NCBI RefSeq assembly: GCF_002934685.1
Contig: NZ_NKHL01000115.1
Location: forward strand, 124,001-188,000
Length of the DNA stretch: 64,000 nt
Direction of reading: 5' to 3'
From: Pseudomonas bohemica
GTDB taxonomy: Bacteria > Pseudomonadota > Gammaproteobacteria > Pseudomonadales > Pseudomonadaceae
Below the pieces are notes generated by a model, which saw only the letters and a list, made by a program, of their open reading frames with translations, ran no database searches and was not told the origin of the DNA. Position 1 is the stretch's first letter. The number at the start of each line of letters is the position of its first letter. Made by a program: the position numbers and the translations under genes. Positions 19,891-29,480 of the stretch are shown here, piece by piece.

Positions 19891-20349
19891 ATGGTCTTGC
19901 AACGACTTTTCGCCTTCGTGCTGCTGCTGGCCTGTATTGGCCTTGCGCTGATGGCGTGGCCTTATCAGGCCCCCTTTTCCTACGAACCCGTCGGCCCGCG
20001 CGCCTTTCCGCTGCTGATGCTGGCGCTGATGGGTATTTCACTGCTGTACATGATGCTTCGCCCGACGCCGATCAAGCACTCCGAAGACGAGCCGCCGCTG
20101 GATCGCCCAACCCTGATCAAGATCGGCACCTGCATCCTGTTGTTGCTGGTGTTCGCCGGCTTGTTCGAGCCGCTGGGCTTCGTACTCAGCAGCATCCTGA
20201 TCGGCATTCCCATGGCCCGGCTGTATGGCGGCCGGTGGCTGCCGAGCATCGTCATCACCACCGTGATGAGCATCCTGCTGTACGTGCTCTTCGACAAAGT
20301 GATGGATGTGCCTTTGCCCCTCGGCCTGCTCGACGTTCTGGAGAACTGA
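19891..20349 (+). CDS. tctB: Tripartite tricarboxylate transporter small subunit TctB
   Basis: This is the four-transmembrane small subunit of the TTT carrier (152 residues). The hydrophobic segments are about LFAFVLLLACIGLALMAW, AFPLLMLALMGISLLYMML, ILLLLVFAGLFEPLGFVLSS and IVITTVMSILLYVLF. The sequence EPVGPRAFPLLM is typical of TctB. The stop is 1 bp before the tctA ATG. Confidence 0.9.
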   Translation: MVLQRLFAFVLLLACIGLALMAWPYQAPFSYEPVGPRAFPLLMLALMGISLLYMMLRPTPIKHSEDEPPLDRPTLIKIGTCILLLLVFAGLFEPLGFVLSSILIGIPMARLYGGRWLPSIVITTVMSILLYVLFDKVMDVPLPLGLLDVLEN

Positions 20350-20350
20350 T

Positions 20351-21865
20351 ATGGACACTCTCGGCTATCTCGGCCAGGGCTTTGGCGTCGCGCTGACCCC
20401 ATACAACCTGGTCACTGCCCTTTCCGGCACTTTGATCGGCACCGTCGTCGGCCTGCTGCCGGGCCTGGGCCCGATCAACGGCGTGGCGCTGCTGATCCCG
20501 ATCGCCTTTGCCCTCGGCCTGCCGCCAGAGTCGGCGCTGATTCTGTTGGCGGCGGTGTACCTGGGGTGCGAATACGGCGGACGCATCAGCTCGATCCTGC
20601 TCAACATTCCGGGCGAAGCGTCCACTGTGATGACCGCGCTGGATGGCTACCCGATGGCCCGCCAGGGCCTGGCCGGCGTGGCATTGTCGCTGTCGGCGTG
20701 GAGTTCGTTCATCGGTGCGTTCATCGCCACCTGCGGCATGGTGATGTTCGCCCCGCTGCTGGCCAAATGGGCGATTGCCTTCGGACCTGCGGAATATTTC
20801 GTGTTGATGGTTTTCGCGATCGTCTGCCTCGGCGGCATGGCCGGTGATCGACCGTTGAAGACATTTGTGGCGGCACTGATCGGCCTGTTCCTGTCGAGCA
20901 TCGGTATCGACGCCAACAGCGGGGTGTATCGTTTCACCGGCGACAACATCCATCTGGCCGATGGCATTCAGTTCGTGGTGCTGGTGCTGGGTCTGTTCTC
21001 CATCAGCGAGATTCTGCTGTTGCTGGAGAAAACCCACCGTGGCCAGGAAGCAGTCAAGGCCACCGGCCGCATGATGTTCAACTTCAAGGAAGCCAGCTCG
21101 GTGTTCCTGGTCAACATTCGCTGCGGGCTGATGGGCTTCATCATGGGTGTGTTGCCGGGCGCCGGTGCGACGTTGGCGAGCGCCGTGACCTACATGACCG
21201 AGAAGCGTATCGCAGGGGCGAGCGGTAAATTCGGACAAGGCGACATGCGTGGTCTGGCAGCCCCGGAAACCGCCATCGGCGCGACTGCCTGCGGCGCGTT
21301 GGTGCCTATGCTGACGCTGGGGGTTCCGGGTTCGGGCACCACCGCGGTAATGATCGGCGCCTTGTCGCTGTACAACATCACCCCCGGTCCGCTGCTGTTC
21401 CAACAGCAACCGGACATCGTCTGGGGCCTGATCGCCTCGTTATTCATCGCCAACATCATGCTGGTGATCCTCAACATCCCGATGATCCGCATCTTCACCC
21501 GCATTCTGGCGGTGCCGAACTGGGCGTTGGTGCCGGTGATCGCGATCATTACCGGGATCGGTGTCTACGCAGTGCACGCCACCACTTTCGACCTGTTCCT
21601 GATGGTCGGCATCGGCATCTTCGGCTACATCCTGCGCAAGCTGGACTTCCCGCTGTCGCCGATTCTGCTGGGCTTCATCCTCGGCGGGTTGATGGAGCAG
21701 AACCTGCGTCGCGCGCTGTCGATCTCCAACGGCTCGATGGACATCCTCTGGTCCAGCCCGATTACCCTCGGCGTCTGGGTGGTGACCGCGCTCATGTTGG
21801 TGCTGCCGCTGATCCGCATCTGGCGCAAGCGTTCGGTCCAGCGCCGCGCACTGGCCGATGTCTGA
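20351..21865 (+). CDS. tctA: Tripartite tricarboxylate transporter large permease TctA
   Basis: TctA is the 504-residue membrane channel of the TTT system, with about 12 transmembrane segments. Family motifs are GLLPGLGPINGVALLIPI near the N-terminus and GVLPGAGATLASAVTY near the middle, two copies of the GxLPGxG signature. LTLGVPGSGTTAVMIGAL follows. The ATG at 20351 directly follows the tctB stop. An 8-bp overlap with the next gene suggests an operon of four genes. Confidence 0.94.
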   Translation: MDTLGYLGQGFGVALTPYNLVTALSGTLIGTVVGLLPGLGPINGVALLIPIAFALGLPPESALILLAAVYLGCEYGGRISSILLNIPGEASTVMTALDGYPMARQGLAGVALSLSAWSSFIGAFIATCGMVMFAPLLAKWAIAFGPAEYFVLMVFAIVCLGGMAGDRPLKTFVAALIGLFLSSIGIDANSGVYRFTGDNIHLADGIQFVVLVLGLFSISEILLLLEKTHRGQEAVKATGRMMFNFKEASSVFLVNIRCGLMGFIMGVLPGAGATLASAVTYMTEKRIAGASGKFGQGDMRGLAAPETAIGATACGALVPMLTLGVPGSGTTAVMIGALSLYNITPGPLLFQQQPDIVWGLIASLFIANIMLVILNIPMIRIFTRILAVPNWALVPVIAIITGIGVYAVHATTFDLFLMVGIGIFGYILRKLDFPLSPILLGFILGGLMEQNLRRALSISNGSMDILWSSPITLGVWVVTALMLVLPLIRIWRKRSVQRRALADV

Positions 21866-22904
21866 CCGGCCCTTCAAAACATGGTGGGGAACACCGCTGG
21901 TCGGTCTGCTGGGAGGCTACCTCGCCAGTCAGGTGGGCTGGCCCCTGCCCTGGATGGTCGGCTCATTGCTGGCGATCATCCTGGTCCGCTGCCTGACCCC
22001 GTGGCAGCTGGCTGAAATCCCCGGCGGCCGCAAATGCGGCCAATGGGTAATCGGCATCGGTATCGGCCTGCACTTCACCCCGGTTGTCATCGAACAAGTG
22101 CTCTCGCATTTCGGCCTGATCTTCATCGGCGCGCTGGTGACCAGCGTCTCCAGCGTTGTCGGCGTGTGGCTGATGCTGCGTACCGGCGAGGACCGCGCCA
22201 CGGCGTTCTTCTCCAGCATGCCGGGCGGGTCGGGAGAGATGGTCAATCTAGGCGCGCGCAATGGCGCAATTCTCAGCAACGTCGCGGCGGGTCAAAGCCT
22301 GCGCGTGCTGGCAGTGGTGCTGTGCGTGCCGGCGATCTTCAAGTACCTGATGGGCAGTGGCGGCGCGCCTGTACACGGGACGGTCGTAGACTGGTGGTGG
22401 CTGATGCTGTTATTTCCAGTTGGGGCGTTGGTCGCCTGGGGCTGGCAGCGATTTAAGCAACCCAATCCGTGGCTGTTCGGACCTTTGCTGGTCAGTGCGG
22501 TGATCAGCATCAGCTTCGATTTGCACATCGGTTTGCCCAACGGCGGCAGTCAGATGGGGCAATGGTTGATTGGCAGTGCGCTGGGGTGTCACTTCAATCG
22601 CGCCTTCTTCCGTCGCGCGCCTTCCTTTATAGGGCGTACGCTGGTCGGGACGGCATTGACCATGAGCATCGCGGCACTGTGCGCGCTGGCCTTGAGTACC
22701 GCGACTCATCTGGATCTGCGTTCATTGACGCTGGGGATGATGCCCGGTGGCATCGCCGAAATGAGCCTGACTGCGGAAGTCCTGCAACTGTCGGTGCCAC
22801 TGGTGACGGCGATGCAGGTGATGCGGCTGTTGTTTGTGTTGTTTCTGGCCGAGCCGTTGTTTCGGTACTGGAATCGGCAACCTCCTGGCAATACGAACCG
22901 GTAG
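21858..22904 (+). CDS. AbrB family membrane protein
   Basis: This 348-residue integral membrane protein has two repeated AbrB-duplication modules. The first includes LVGLLGGYLASQVGWPLPWMVG, SSMPGGSGEMVNLGARNG and FKYLMG. The second includes GSQMGQWLIGSALGCHFN and LGMMPGGIAEMSLTAEVLQ. The repeated MPGG-EM motif marks the internal duplication. The E. coli homologue is called AbrB; family members are also labelled ammonia monooxygenase, without support. It overlaps tctA by 8 bp. Its TAG stop lies inside the following REPIN. Confidence 0.85.
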   Translation: MSDRPFKTWWGTPLVGLLGGYLASQVGWPLPWMVGSLLAIILVRCLTPWQLAEIPGGRKCGQWVIGIGIGLHFTPVVIEQVLSHFGLIFIGALVTSVSSVVGVWLMLRTGEDRATAFFSSMPGGSGEMVNLGARNGAILSNVAAGQSLRVLAVVLCVPAIFKYLMGSGGAPVHGTVVDWWWLMLLFPVGALVAWGWQRFKQPNPWLFGPLLVSAVISISFDLHIGLPNGGSQMGQWLIGSALGCHFNRAFFRRAPSFIGRTLVGTALTMSIAALCALALSTATHLDLRSLTLGMMPGGIAEMSLTAEVLQLSVPLVTAMQVMRLLFVLFLAEPLFRYWNRQPPGNTNR

Positions 22905-22987
22905 CAGCGAGCTTGCCCGCGATGGCGCTGTGTCAGTCACGTGAATGGCACAGATCCACCGCAATCGCGGACAAGCGCTCCTGCAAG
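22901..22987. repeat. REPIN overlapping the stop codon of the AbrB-family gene
   Basis: The arms GTAGCAGCGAGCTTGCCCGCGAT and GCAATCGCGGACAAGCGCTCCTGCA are inverted. The TAG stop of the preceding gene (22902-22904) is bases 2-4 of the left arm. The element ends 26 bp before the ung stop of the opposite strand. Confidence 0.8.
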
Positions 22988-23013
22988 GGTCCCGTTCCAG
23001 CTGCAACCCTATG

Positions 23014-23709
23014 TCAGACGCTGGCTGGCAACTGCCAATCGATCGGCTTCAACCCGTTCTGCTGCAGATACTTGTTCGCAAGGCCGAAATGCCCACAACC
23101 CAAAAAGCCTTTATAGGCCGACAGTGGCGAGGGGTGGACGGAAGTCAGAATCAGGTGCTTGGAAGCATCGATCAGCTTCTTCTTGCTCTGGGCGTGCGAA
23201 CCCCACAGCAGGAACACCAGATGCGGCTGATGGGCGCTGACGGTTTCGATGATCTTGTCGGTGAAATGCTGCCAGCCCTTGCCGGCGTGAGACGCCGCGT
23301 TGGCCCGTTCGACGGTCAGGGTGGTGTTGAGCATTAGCACGCCCTGATCGGCCCACGACTGCAGATAGCCGTGATTGGGGATGTCGATGTTCAGGTCGCG
23401 CTTGAGTTCTTTATAGATGTTGACCAGGGACGGTGGCGCCGGTATGCCCGGCTGCACCGAAAAGCACAGGCCGTGGGCCTGATTCGGGCCGTGGTAGGGA
23501 TCCTGGCCGAGAATGACGACTTTCACGTTATCCAGCGGCGTCGAATTCAGCGCATTGAAAATCAGCGGGCCCGGCGGGTAGATCTCCTTGCCTGCCGCAT
23601 GTTCCTGGCGCAAGAACTGGCGCAGCTCACCCATGTAAGGCTTTTCAAACTCCTCGCGAAGGGCCTGTTTCCAACTGGGCTCAAGTTTGATGCGATTGTC
23701 GTCAGTCAT
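23014..23709 (-). CDS. ung: Uracil-DNA glycosylase
   Basis: Ung removes uracil from DNA. The 231-residue family-1 enzyme carries [22 protein letters not shown] with the catalytic Asp, the Phe stacking motif and [15 protein letters not shown] with the catalytic His. I chose the second in-frame ATG (MTDDNRIKL), which matches the usual N-terminus; a start two codons upstream is possible. Confidence 0.96.
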   Translation of the reverse strand: MTDDNRIKLEPSWKQALREEFEKPYMGELRQFLRQEHAAGKEIYPPGPLIFNALNSTPLDNVKVVILGQDPYHGPNQAHGLCFSVQPGIPAPPSLVNIYKELKRDLNIDIPNHGYLQSWADQGVLMLNTTLTVERANAASHAGKGWQHFTDKIIETVSAHQPHLVFLLWGSHAQSKKKLIDASKHLILTSVHPSPLSAYKGFLGCGHFGLANKYLQQNGLKPIDWQLPASV

Positions 23710-23878
23710 GGTCATATCCGGAAAAACAATGCGCGGACTTTAGGGGCTGTGGCCAATTATTTCCAGCGCAGCACGTTGTGGTCTTCCTACACTCCTGTGC
23801 AACAGCCGTTTGCAACTTCCCGGCATTCAGGGGACTCACACCCTTGATAGATGCCTGTCCCACGCACACGAGGTCACG

Positions 23879-24991
23879 ATGAATCTGCAATTCGAAGAGC
23901 TCACAGGAACCGACGGTGCCCGCCTGGGCATTGCTACGCTGGACGCCGAAAAATCCCTGAATGCGTTATCCCTGCCAATGATTCTGGCGCTGCAGGATCG
24001 CCTCGAGGCCTGGGCCGGCGATCCGCAGATCGTCTGCGTGCTGCTGCGGGGCAAGGGCGAGAAAGCGTTTTGTGCAGGCCGCGACGTGCGAGCGCTGGTA
24101 GAGGCCGGGCGCAGCAAACCTGGAACCGTACCCCCGCTGGCGGCGCAGTTCTTCGCCGCCGAATACCGCCTCGACTACACGTTGCACACTTACCCCAAAC
24201 CGCTGATCTGCTGGGGCCAGGGTTATGTGCTCGGCGGCGGAATGGGACTGCTGCAAGCCGCAGGCATCCGCGTGGTCACGCCGAGCAGTCGGCTGGCGAT
24301 GCCTGAAATCAGTATCGGCTTGTACCCGGATGTCGGTGCCAGCTGGTTTCTTTCGCGCTTGCCAGGCAAGTTGGGGTTATTCCTTGGCTTGACCGGATCT
24401 CACATCAACGGCCGTGACGCGCTTGACCTGAATCTGGCCGATCGCTTCTTGCGCGACGATCAGCAGGAAGAGCTGATCGACCGCCTCCTGCAACTCAACT
24501 GGCAGGAACAGACCGCCGTCCAGCTAAACAGCCTGTTCAAGGCGTTGCAGCAGGAAGCGCTCGAACAAATGCCGCCAGCGCAGTGGCTGCCCCGCCGTCA
24601 GCAGATCGATGAGTTGTTGGATGTCGCCGATGCAGCCTGCGCGTGGAATGCCCTCAAACATCAACTGCATTCGCAGGACCCATTGCTGGCCAAGGCCGCG
24701 AAAACTCTCACCGAGGGCTGCCCGCTGACCGCGTTGCTGGTCTGGGAGCAGATCACTCGCGCGCGGCACATGTCGCTGGCCGAAGTGTTCCAGATGGAAT
24801 ACAGCATGAGCCTCAATTGCTGCCGTCATCCCGAGTTCAGTGAAGGCGTTCGCGCGCGGCTCATCGACAAGGATCACACCCCGCACTGGCACTGGCAGGA
24901 CATCGCGGCGATTCCGCTCGCAGTGGTGGATGCGCATTTCGAGAAGGCCTGGGAAGGACGGCATCCGTTGGCCGATTTGTCAGAGTACTGA
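23879..24991 (+). CDS. Enoyl-CoA hydratase/isomerase family protein, 3-hydroxyisobutyryl-CoA hydrolase type
   Basis: This is a 370-residue crotonase-fold protein. The oxyanion-hole region is RGKGEKAFCAGRDVRAL, and a second conserved region is GGGMGLLQAAGIRVVTP then RLAMPEISIGLYPDVGAS. The MPE...GLYPDVG motif, the C-terminal ECH_2 extension and the length above 340 residues point to 3-hydroxyisobutyryl-CoA hydrolase of valine breakdown, not enoyl-CoA hydratase. It stands alone with no valine genes nearby. The start has weak GAGG spacing. Confidence 0.85.
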   Translation: MNLQFEELTGTDGARLGIATLDAEKSLNALSLPMILALQDRLEAWAGDPQIVCVLLRGKGEKAFCAGRDVRALVEAGRSKPGTVPPLAAQFFAAEYRLDYTLHTYPKPLICWGQGYVLGGGMGLLQAAGIRVVTPSSRLAMPEISIGLYPDVGASWFLSRLPGKLGLFLGLTGSHINGRDALDLNLADRFLRDDQQEELIDRLLQLNWQEQTAVQLNSLFKALQQEALEQMPPAQWLPRRQQIDELLDVADAACAWNALKHQLHSQDPLLAKAAKTLTEGCPLTALLVWEQITRARHMSLAEVFQMEYSMSLNCCRHPEFSEGVRARLIDKDHTPHWHWQDIAAIPLAVVDAHFEKAWEGRHPLADLSEY

Positions 24992-25090
24992 CATGAAGCA
25001 GCGCCAAGCTCCGAGTTTCAAGCTGCAAGAGAAAGCAGGGTGAACTCCATACCGAGCCTGACGCTTACACTGGCCACTTATGGCCGGTTC

Positions 25091-25618
25091 TCAGCGATTG
25101 CCGCCGCTTTGGCTGTCGTGGCCGCCGCGACCGAAGCCGCCGCCGCGCTGGAAGTTGCCTCCCGATGGCCTGCCCGGGCCGGGGCCACCCCCTCCGTGAT
25201 TACCATTCCAGCCCGGCCTCGGCCCGCCGCCGCCAGGTCCAGGGCCGGGAGGTGGCGGACGATAGCCATTGCCGCCCCCGTGATAGCCACCTGCGCCGCC
25301 ATTCCAGTGGCCGCCGCCGTAACCGGGGCGTCCGCCGTAACCCGGACCCGGACCGTAATAACGAGGGGGCGGTGCGTAATACCGAGGTGGTGAGTAATAG
25401 CGTGGCGCCGGGTAATAGCCGGGCGATGAGTAATAACGCGGCGATGAGTAGTAAACCGATGAGCCATAGACCGCTGCCGGCGCGTAAGGGCGATAGCCGT
25501 CATCCACGTAGCCGCCACTGTAAATCGGCTGCGTGTAGGTCTCTTGTTCGTAATAGCCTCCATAGCAACCTGCCAGAGACAACGTCATCAGAAGGGTAAG
25601 CAAGCTTCGTCGATACAT
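25091..25618 (-). CDS. Gly/Tyr/Pro-rich lipoprotein
   Basis: The start MYRRSLLTLLMTLSLAGC gives a 175-residue protein with a lipobox (SLAGC), so it should be lipidated at Cys18. The mature part is low-complexity: a Tyr-Pro-Ser segment (YYSSPRYYSSPGYYPAPRYY) and then a Gly-rich tail with HGGG, PGPGPGG and GRGG blocks. Such sequences are probably unstructured and surface- or envelope-facing. It is divergent from the guanidine riboswitch locus with about 280 bp between. Function is unknown. Confidence 0.75.
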   Translation of the reverse strand: MYRRSLLTLLMTLSLAGCYGGYYEQETYTQPIYSGGYVDDGYRPYAPAAVYGSSVYYSSPRYYSSPGYYPAPRYYSPPRYYAPPPRYYGPGPGYGGRPGYGGGHWNGGAGGYHGGGNGYRPPPPGPGPGGGGPRPGWNGNHGGGGPGPGRPSGGNFQRGGGFGRGGHDSQSGGNR

Positions 25619-25896
25619 GGCGGCCTCCTGGACCGCGATAGAGCTCGAACCAGCGGCGCTGGTCGGCGTTCCCGTAACTGCCGAGAACATAAGGTCAGAC
25701 TGCAAGATGCTCGACCAGTGCCCCAAGCCAAGCCTCAACCGCCGGACGGCGCCCCCCAAAGGTGCACGCGCCTCGCCTTTCAAAACCGGTATTTACGTTC
25801 GCGCGCCGACGATACAAGGCCCCAGCCGACTTGGCACAACTCTGGCTAGACAAACCTGGTGCAGGAGTCAACTCAGGTTCGCGGCACCACAATTTG

Positions 25897-26040
25897 CAAT
25901 AGCTGACTAGGGTTCCGGCTCGCGTGAAAGCGAGTGGCTGGTCCGAGAGTCGGCGACCTCCAGTAGAGGTTACACGGCGGGATAAAAGCCCGGGAGACAG
26001 GACACCAGTGGTGTCGCCGTACTCCTGACCGCCTTTTTTC
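25897..26040 (+). ncRNA. Guanidine-I riboswitch (ykkC class) with transcription-termination platform
   Basis: The conserved ykkC aptamer segments occur in order: CTAGGGTTCCGG, TGGTCCGAGAG, ACACGGCGGGATAAAAGCCC and GGGAGA. A variable hairpin (GGCTCGCGTGAAAGCGAGT) lies between the first two. Downstream come GACACCAGTGGTGTC and CCGCC with six T, consistent with a terminator that guanidine binding would disrupt. The first downstream start codon is at 26060. The class is known to switch on guanidine transport and breakdown genes, which are exactly the genes that follow. Confidence 0.95.
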
Positions 26041-26059
26041 GCTACTGGAGGTTTTATCC

Positions 26060-27127
26060 ATGCAGAAGTCCCGTCTTTGCGCCCTGTTCGCCGCAAGCCT
26101 CATCGCCGCCCTCAGCCTCTCGGCCACCGCCGCCCCGAAGAAAGACTTCAACGTCTGCTGGACGATCTACGCCGGCTGGATGCCGTGGGAATACGCCGGC
26201 ACCCAGGGCATCGTCGACAAGTGGGCCAAGAAGTACGGCATCGACATCAAGGTCACCCAGCTCAACGACTACGTTGAATCGATCAACCAGTACACCGCTG
26301 GCCAGTTCGACGGCTGCACCATGACCAACATGGACGCCCTGACCATCCCCGCAGCCGGCGGCGTGGAAAGCACCGCGCTCGTTGTCAGTGACTTCTCCAA
26401 CGGCAACGACGGCATCGTCATCAAGGGCGACGGCAAGAAAGTCACGGACCTGAAAGGCATGGACGTCAACCTGGTCGAGTTGTCGGTTTCCCACTATCTG
26501 CTGGCCCGTGCGCTGGACTCCGTTGATCTGACCGAGAAGGACTTGAAAGTCGTCAACACCTCCGATGCCGACATCGCAGCGGCCTTCAACACCAGTGAGG
26601 TCAAGGCCGTCACCACCTGGAACCCGATGCTCTCGGAAATCAAGGCCAAGCCCGGCGTTACTGAAGTGTTCGACTCCAGCAAGATCCCCGGCGAGATCAT
26701 GGACATGATGGTGGTCAACACCCAAACCCTCAAAGACAATCCGGCGCTCGGCAAAGCACTGACCGGCGCCTGGTTCGAAGTCGTGGCGCTGATGAACGCC
26801 AAGTCCGCCGAATCGACCAAGGCCCTGGAACACATGGCCAAGGCCTCGGGCACGGATTTGCCGGGTTTTCAGTCGCAACTCGACACCACCAAGCTGTTCG
26901 CCACGCCCAAGGAAGCGCTGGATTTCGCTACCAGCAAACAACTGCCAACCACCATGCGCAAGGTCGCCGGCTTCTCGTTCGAGCACGGGCTGCTTGGTGA
27001 AGGCGCCAAAGACGCCAGCGCCGTGGGCATGAGCTTTGCCAACAGCGTGACCGAAGGCGACAAAGGCAACCTCAAGCTGCACTTCGACCCGAGCTACGTG
27101 CAAATGGCTGCCGACGGCAAGTTGTAA
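26060..27127 (+). CDS. ABC transporter substrate-binding protein, guanidine/urea-carboxylase associated
   Basis: This 355-residue periplasmic protein has a signal peptide (MQKSRLCALFAASLIAALSLSATA). It belongs to the taurine/nitrate (NMT1-like) class. Ligand-lobe motifs include CWTIYAGWMPWEYAGTQGI, QYTAGQFDGCTMTNMDAL and NGNDGIVIKGDGK. It is first in the riboswitch-controlled operon, 20 bp after the terminator T-run. The probable ligand is guanidine or a guanidine-derived compound; the sequence does not prove the ligand. Confidence 0.88.
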   Translation: MQKSRLCALFAASLIAALSLSATAAPKKDFNVCWTIYAGWMPWEYAGTQGIVDKWAKKYGIDIKVTQLNDYVESINQYTAGQFDGCTMTNMDALTIPAAGGVESTALVVSDFSNGNDGIVIKGDGKKVTDLKGMDVNLVELSVSHYLLARALDSVDLTEKDLKVVNTSDADIAAAFNTSEVKAVTTWNPMLSEIKAKPGVTEVFDSSKIPGEIMDMMVVNTQTLKDNPALGKALTGAWFEVVALMNAKSAESTKALEHMAKASGTDLPGFQSQLDTTKLFATPKEALDFATSKQLPTTMRKVAGFSFEHGLLGEGAKDASAVGMSFANSVTEGDKGNLKLHFDPSYVQMAADGKL

Positions 27128-27155
27128 ATCACGCTTCGCTACAAGGGTTCTAGCT

Positions 27156-27971
27156 ATGCGCTTGATTAACCGCCGCCCGGATCGCGCCAGTCGTTTGATT
27201 CTGGTGATCCTGCCGTTCGCCCTGTTGCTGTTTGCCTATTTCACAGGCTCGGCCACGCGGCTGACGGAAAACCCCAACGACAAGCTGCTGCCCAGCGCGG
27301 TGCAGATGACCGATGCGATCAAACGTGTGGCGATCATTCCCGATCAACGCACCGGCGAATACCTGCTCTGGCAGGACACCGCGTCGAGTCTGCAACGCCT
27401 GGCCATGGGTCTTGCGATCAGCGCGGTGGTCGGCCTGTGCGTGGGCATCGCCTCGGGCGTGCTGCCGCTGTTCGGTGCGCCGTTGTCGCCACTGCTGACG
27501 GTACTGTCGATGGTGCCGCCGCTGGCGGTTCTGCCGATTCTGTTCATCGTCTTCGGTCTGGGCGAGCTGTCGAAGGTGATGCTGATCGTGATCGGCATCA
27601 CCCCGGTGCTGGCCCGTGATCTGGAACAGCGCGCTCGGGAAATCCCCGTGGAGCTGCTGATCAAGGCGCAGACGCTGGGCGCCTCGACCTGGACGCTGAT
27701 CCTGCGCGTGGTATTGCCGCAACTGCTGCCGCGCCTGTTGATCTCGCTGCGGCTGGTGCTGGGGTCGGCGTGGCTGTTCCTGATCGCAGCCGAAGCCATC
27801 GCCTCCACGGACGGGCTGGGCTACCGGATTTTCCTGGTGCGACGTTACCTGGCGATGGACATGATCCTGCCCTACGTGGCGTGGATCACCCTGCTCGCCT
27901 GGCTGATGGACTGGGGCCTCAAGGCGCTGACCCGCAAAGCCTTTCCCTGGTACGAGGGAGTGCGCCCATGA
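27156..27971 (+). CDS. ABC transporter permease of the guanidine locus
   Basis: The 271-residue inner-membrane permease (BPD_transp_1 family) has about six hydrophobic segments. The cytoplasmic EAA-like loop is RAREIPVELLIKAQTLGASTWTL followed by ILRVVLPQLLPRLL. It is the SsuC/NrtB type. It overlaps the ATPase gene by 4 bp (ATGA), so translation is coupled. It forms one importer with its two neighbours. Confidence 0.9.
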   Translation: MRLINRRPDRASRLILVILPFALLLFAYFTGSATRLTENPNDKLLPSAVQMTDAIKRVAIIPDQRTGEYLLWQDTASSLQRLAMGLAISAVVGLCVGIASGVLPLFGAPLSPLLTVLSMVPPLAVLPILFIVFGLGELSKVMLIVIGITPVLARDLEQRAREIPVELLIKAQTLGASTWTLILRVVLPQLLPRLLISLRLVLGSAWLFLIAAEAIASTDGLGYRIFLVRRYLAMDMILPYVAWITLLAWLMDWGLKALTRKAFPWYEGVRP

Positions 27972-28732
27972 GCTTCATTTCGGTGAATAACGTCTGGCAG
28001 CAATACGACGATCAAGTGGTGCTCGAAGGCTTGAACCTGAGCATCGCCGAGGGCGAGTTCTGCACCCTGGTCGGCGCGTCCGGCTGCGGCAAATCGACCT
28101 TTCTGCGCCTGTTGCTCGGCCAGGAGGTGCCAAGCAAAGGTGTGATTCTGCTCGACGAACAGCCCATCGCCAACGAACCGGATGCCAGCCGTGGCGTGGT
28201 GTTTCAACGTTATTCGGTGTTCCCGCACCTGTCGGTGCTGGACAACGTCGCGCTGGGCCTTGAACTGCCGCGTTCGGCCTTGCTCGGTCGTCTGTTCGGC
28301 AAGGCGAAACGCGAGGCACGTGAGCAGGCGTCGGCGCTGTTGCACAAGGTCGGGCTGGGTCACGCGCTGGACAAGTACCCGACGCAACTGTCCGGCGGCA
28401 TGCAACAACGTCTGGCCATCGCCCAAGCGCTGATCATGAAACCCCGCGTGCTGCTGCTCGACGAACCCTTCGGTGCGCTGGATCCCGGCATCCGCAAGGA
28501 CATGCACGTCCTGCTGCTTGAACTGTGGCGCGAGACGAAACTCACGGTGTTCATGGTCACTCATGACCTCTGCGAAGGCTTCAACCTCGGCACGCGCCTG
28601 CTGGTGTTCGACAAGGTTCGCCTCGACCCGCACGCCCCCGGTGCCTATGGCGCCCGCATCACTTACGACATTCCCCTGAACAGTGATCGTCGCGCCGCAC
28701 GCGCGGCCATTGAATCGCTGCAAACGGCTTGA
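27968..28732 (+). CDS. ABC transporter ATP-binding protein of the guanidine locus
   Basis: This 254-residue ATPase has Walker A GASGCGKST, a Q-loop VFQRYSVFP, the signature LSGGMQQRLAIAQAL, Walker B VLLLDEPFGALD and the switch His in VTHDL. It energises the import system encoded by the two preceding genes. The ATG overlaps the permease stop. Confidence 0.93.
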   Translation: MSFISVNNVWQQYDDQVVLEGLNLSIAEGEFCTLVGASGCGKSTFLRLLLGQEVPSKGVILLDEQPIANEPDASRGVVFQRYSVFPHLSVLDNVALGLELPRSALLGRLFGKAKREAREQASALLHKVGLGHALDKYPTQLSGGMQQRLAIAQALIMKPRVLLLDEPFGALDPGIRKDMHVLLLELWRETKLTVFMVTHDLCEGFNLGTRLLVFDKVRLDPHAPGAYGARITYDIPLNSDRRAARAAIESLQTA

Positions 28733-28744
28733 AGGATTTTCCCC

Positions 28745-29470
28745 ATGACTGATTCAACCTTTGTATTTCCGGTATTCGCCGAAGAACTGCTGCCCGGCGG
28801 CGGCCACTTGTCGTTCGTGCTCAAGCGCGGCGAACTGCTGCGCCTGACCGACCTCAACGGCAATGCCAACGTCAGCCTGACGCTGTTCAACGCCCACGAG
28901 AAAACCGAGCGCCTGAACCTGCCCGACAGCCTCAAATGCCAACACACGGCCAAGCTCACCAGCGGCCATTGCCTGTACTCGGACATGGGTCGTGTGCTGG
29001 CGGCGATCACCGCCGACACCTGCGGCTGGAGCGACAGCATCGGCGGCGTGTTGTGTGCCGAAGAGGTCAGCGAAAAATATGGCCAGGGCCGCTATCAGGA
29101 ATTGCGCAACGGTTTCTTCCGCAACGGTGCCGACAACCTGTTGGTAGAAATGGGCAAATGGGGGCTGGGGTTGTCTGATTTACTGATGACTTTGAACCTG
29201 TTCAGCCGGGTCAACGTCGACGACCACGGCGCGCTGGGCTTCGTCGCCCACAACTCCAAAGCCGGCGACTACATCGAGCTGTACGCACCGATGGACACGC
29301 TGGTAGTGCTGACCGCGCTGCAACATCCGATGGACCCCAATCCCGAGTATGCGCCGCAGCCGGTGAAACTGAGCTGGATGAAGGCCGACCCCAGCGTTGC
29401 CGAACACTGCCGCACGTCCCGCGAAGAAAACGTGCGCGGCTTCATCAACACCGATCGCCTGTTCGCTTGA
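28745..29470 (+). CDS. DUF1989 protein, carboxyguanidine deiminase subunit (UAAP1 type)
   Basis: This 241-residue protein is of the urea-carboxylase-associated type with a DUF1989 fold. The conserved Cys/His-containing segments are [25 protein letters not shown] (in two blocks) and [17 protein letters not shown]. In guanidine-degrading bacteria a pair of such proteins (CgdA and CgdB) deiminates carboxyguanidine to allophanate. The locus and riboswitch support that role. Which of the two names applies cannot be settled from sequence alone. Confidence 0.85.
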   Translation: MTDSTFVFPVFAEELLPGGGHLSFVLKRGELLRLTDLNGNANVSLTLFNAHEKTERLNLPDSLKCQHTAKLTSGHCLYSDMGRVLAAITADTCGWSDSIGGVLCAEEVSEKYGQGRYQELRNGFFRNGADNLLVEMGKWGLGLSDLLMTLNLFSRVNVDDHGALGFVAHNSKAGDYIELYAPMDTLVVLTALQHPMDPNPEYAPQPVKLSWMKADPSVAEHCRTSREENVRGFINTDRLFA

Positions 29471-29480
29471 GGATGCCTTT

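Noticed and set aside
20255-21409. 384-codon minus-strand frame within tctB/tctA
   Set aside because: Antisense to a transporter with conserved motifs; low-complexity charged product.
24992-25037. AGCTCCGAGTTTCAAGCTGCAAG tract as a repeat element
   Set aside because: It resembles scattered short repeats of pseudomonads, but only one degraded copy is here, so no class can be supported.
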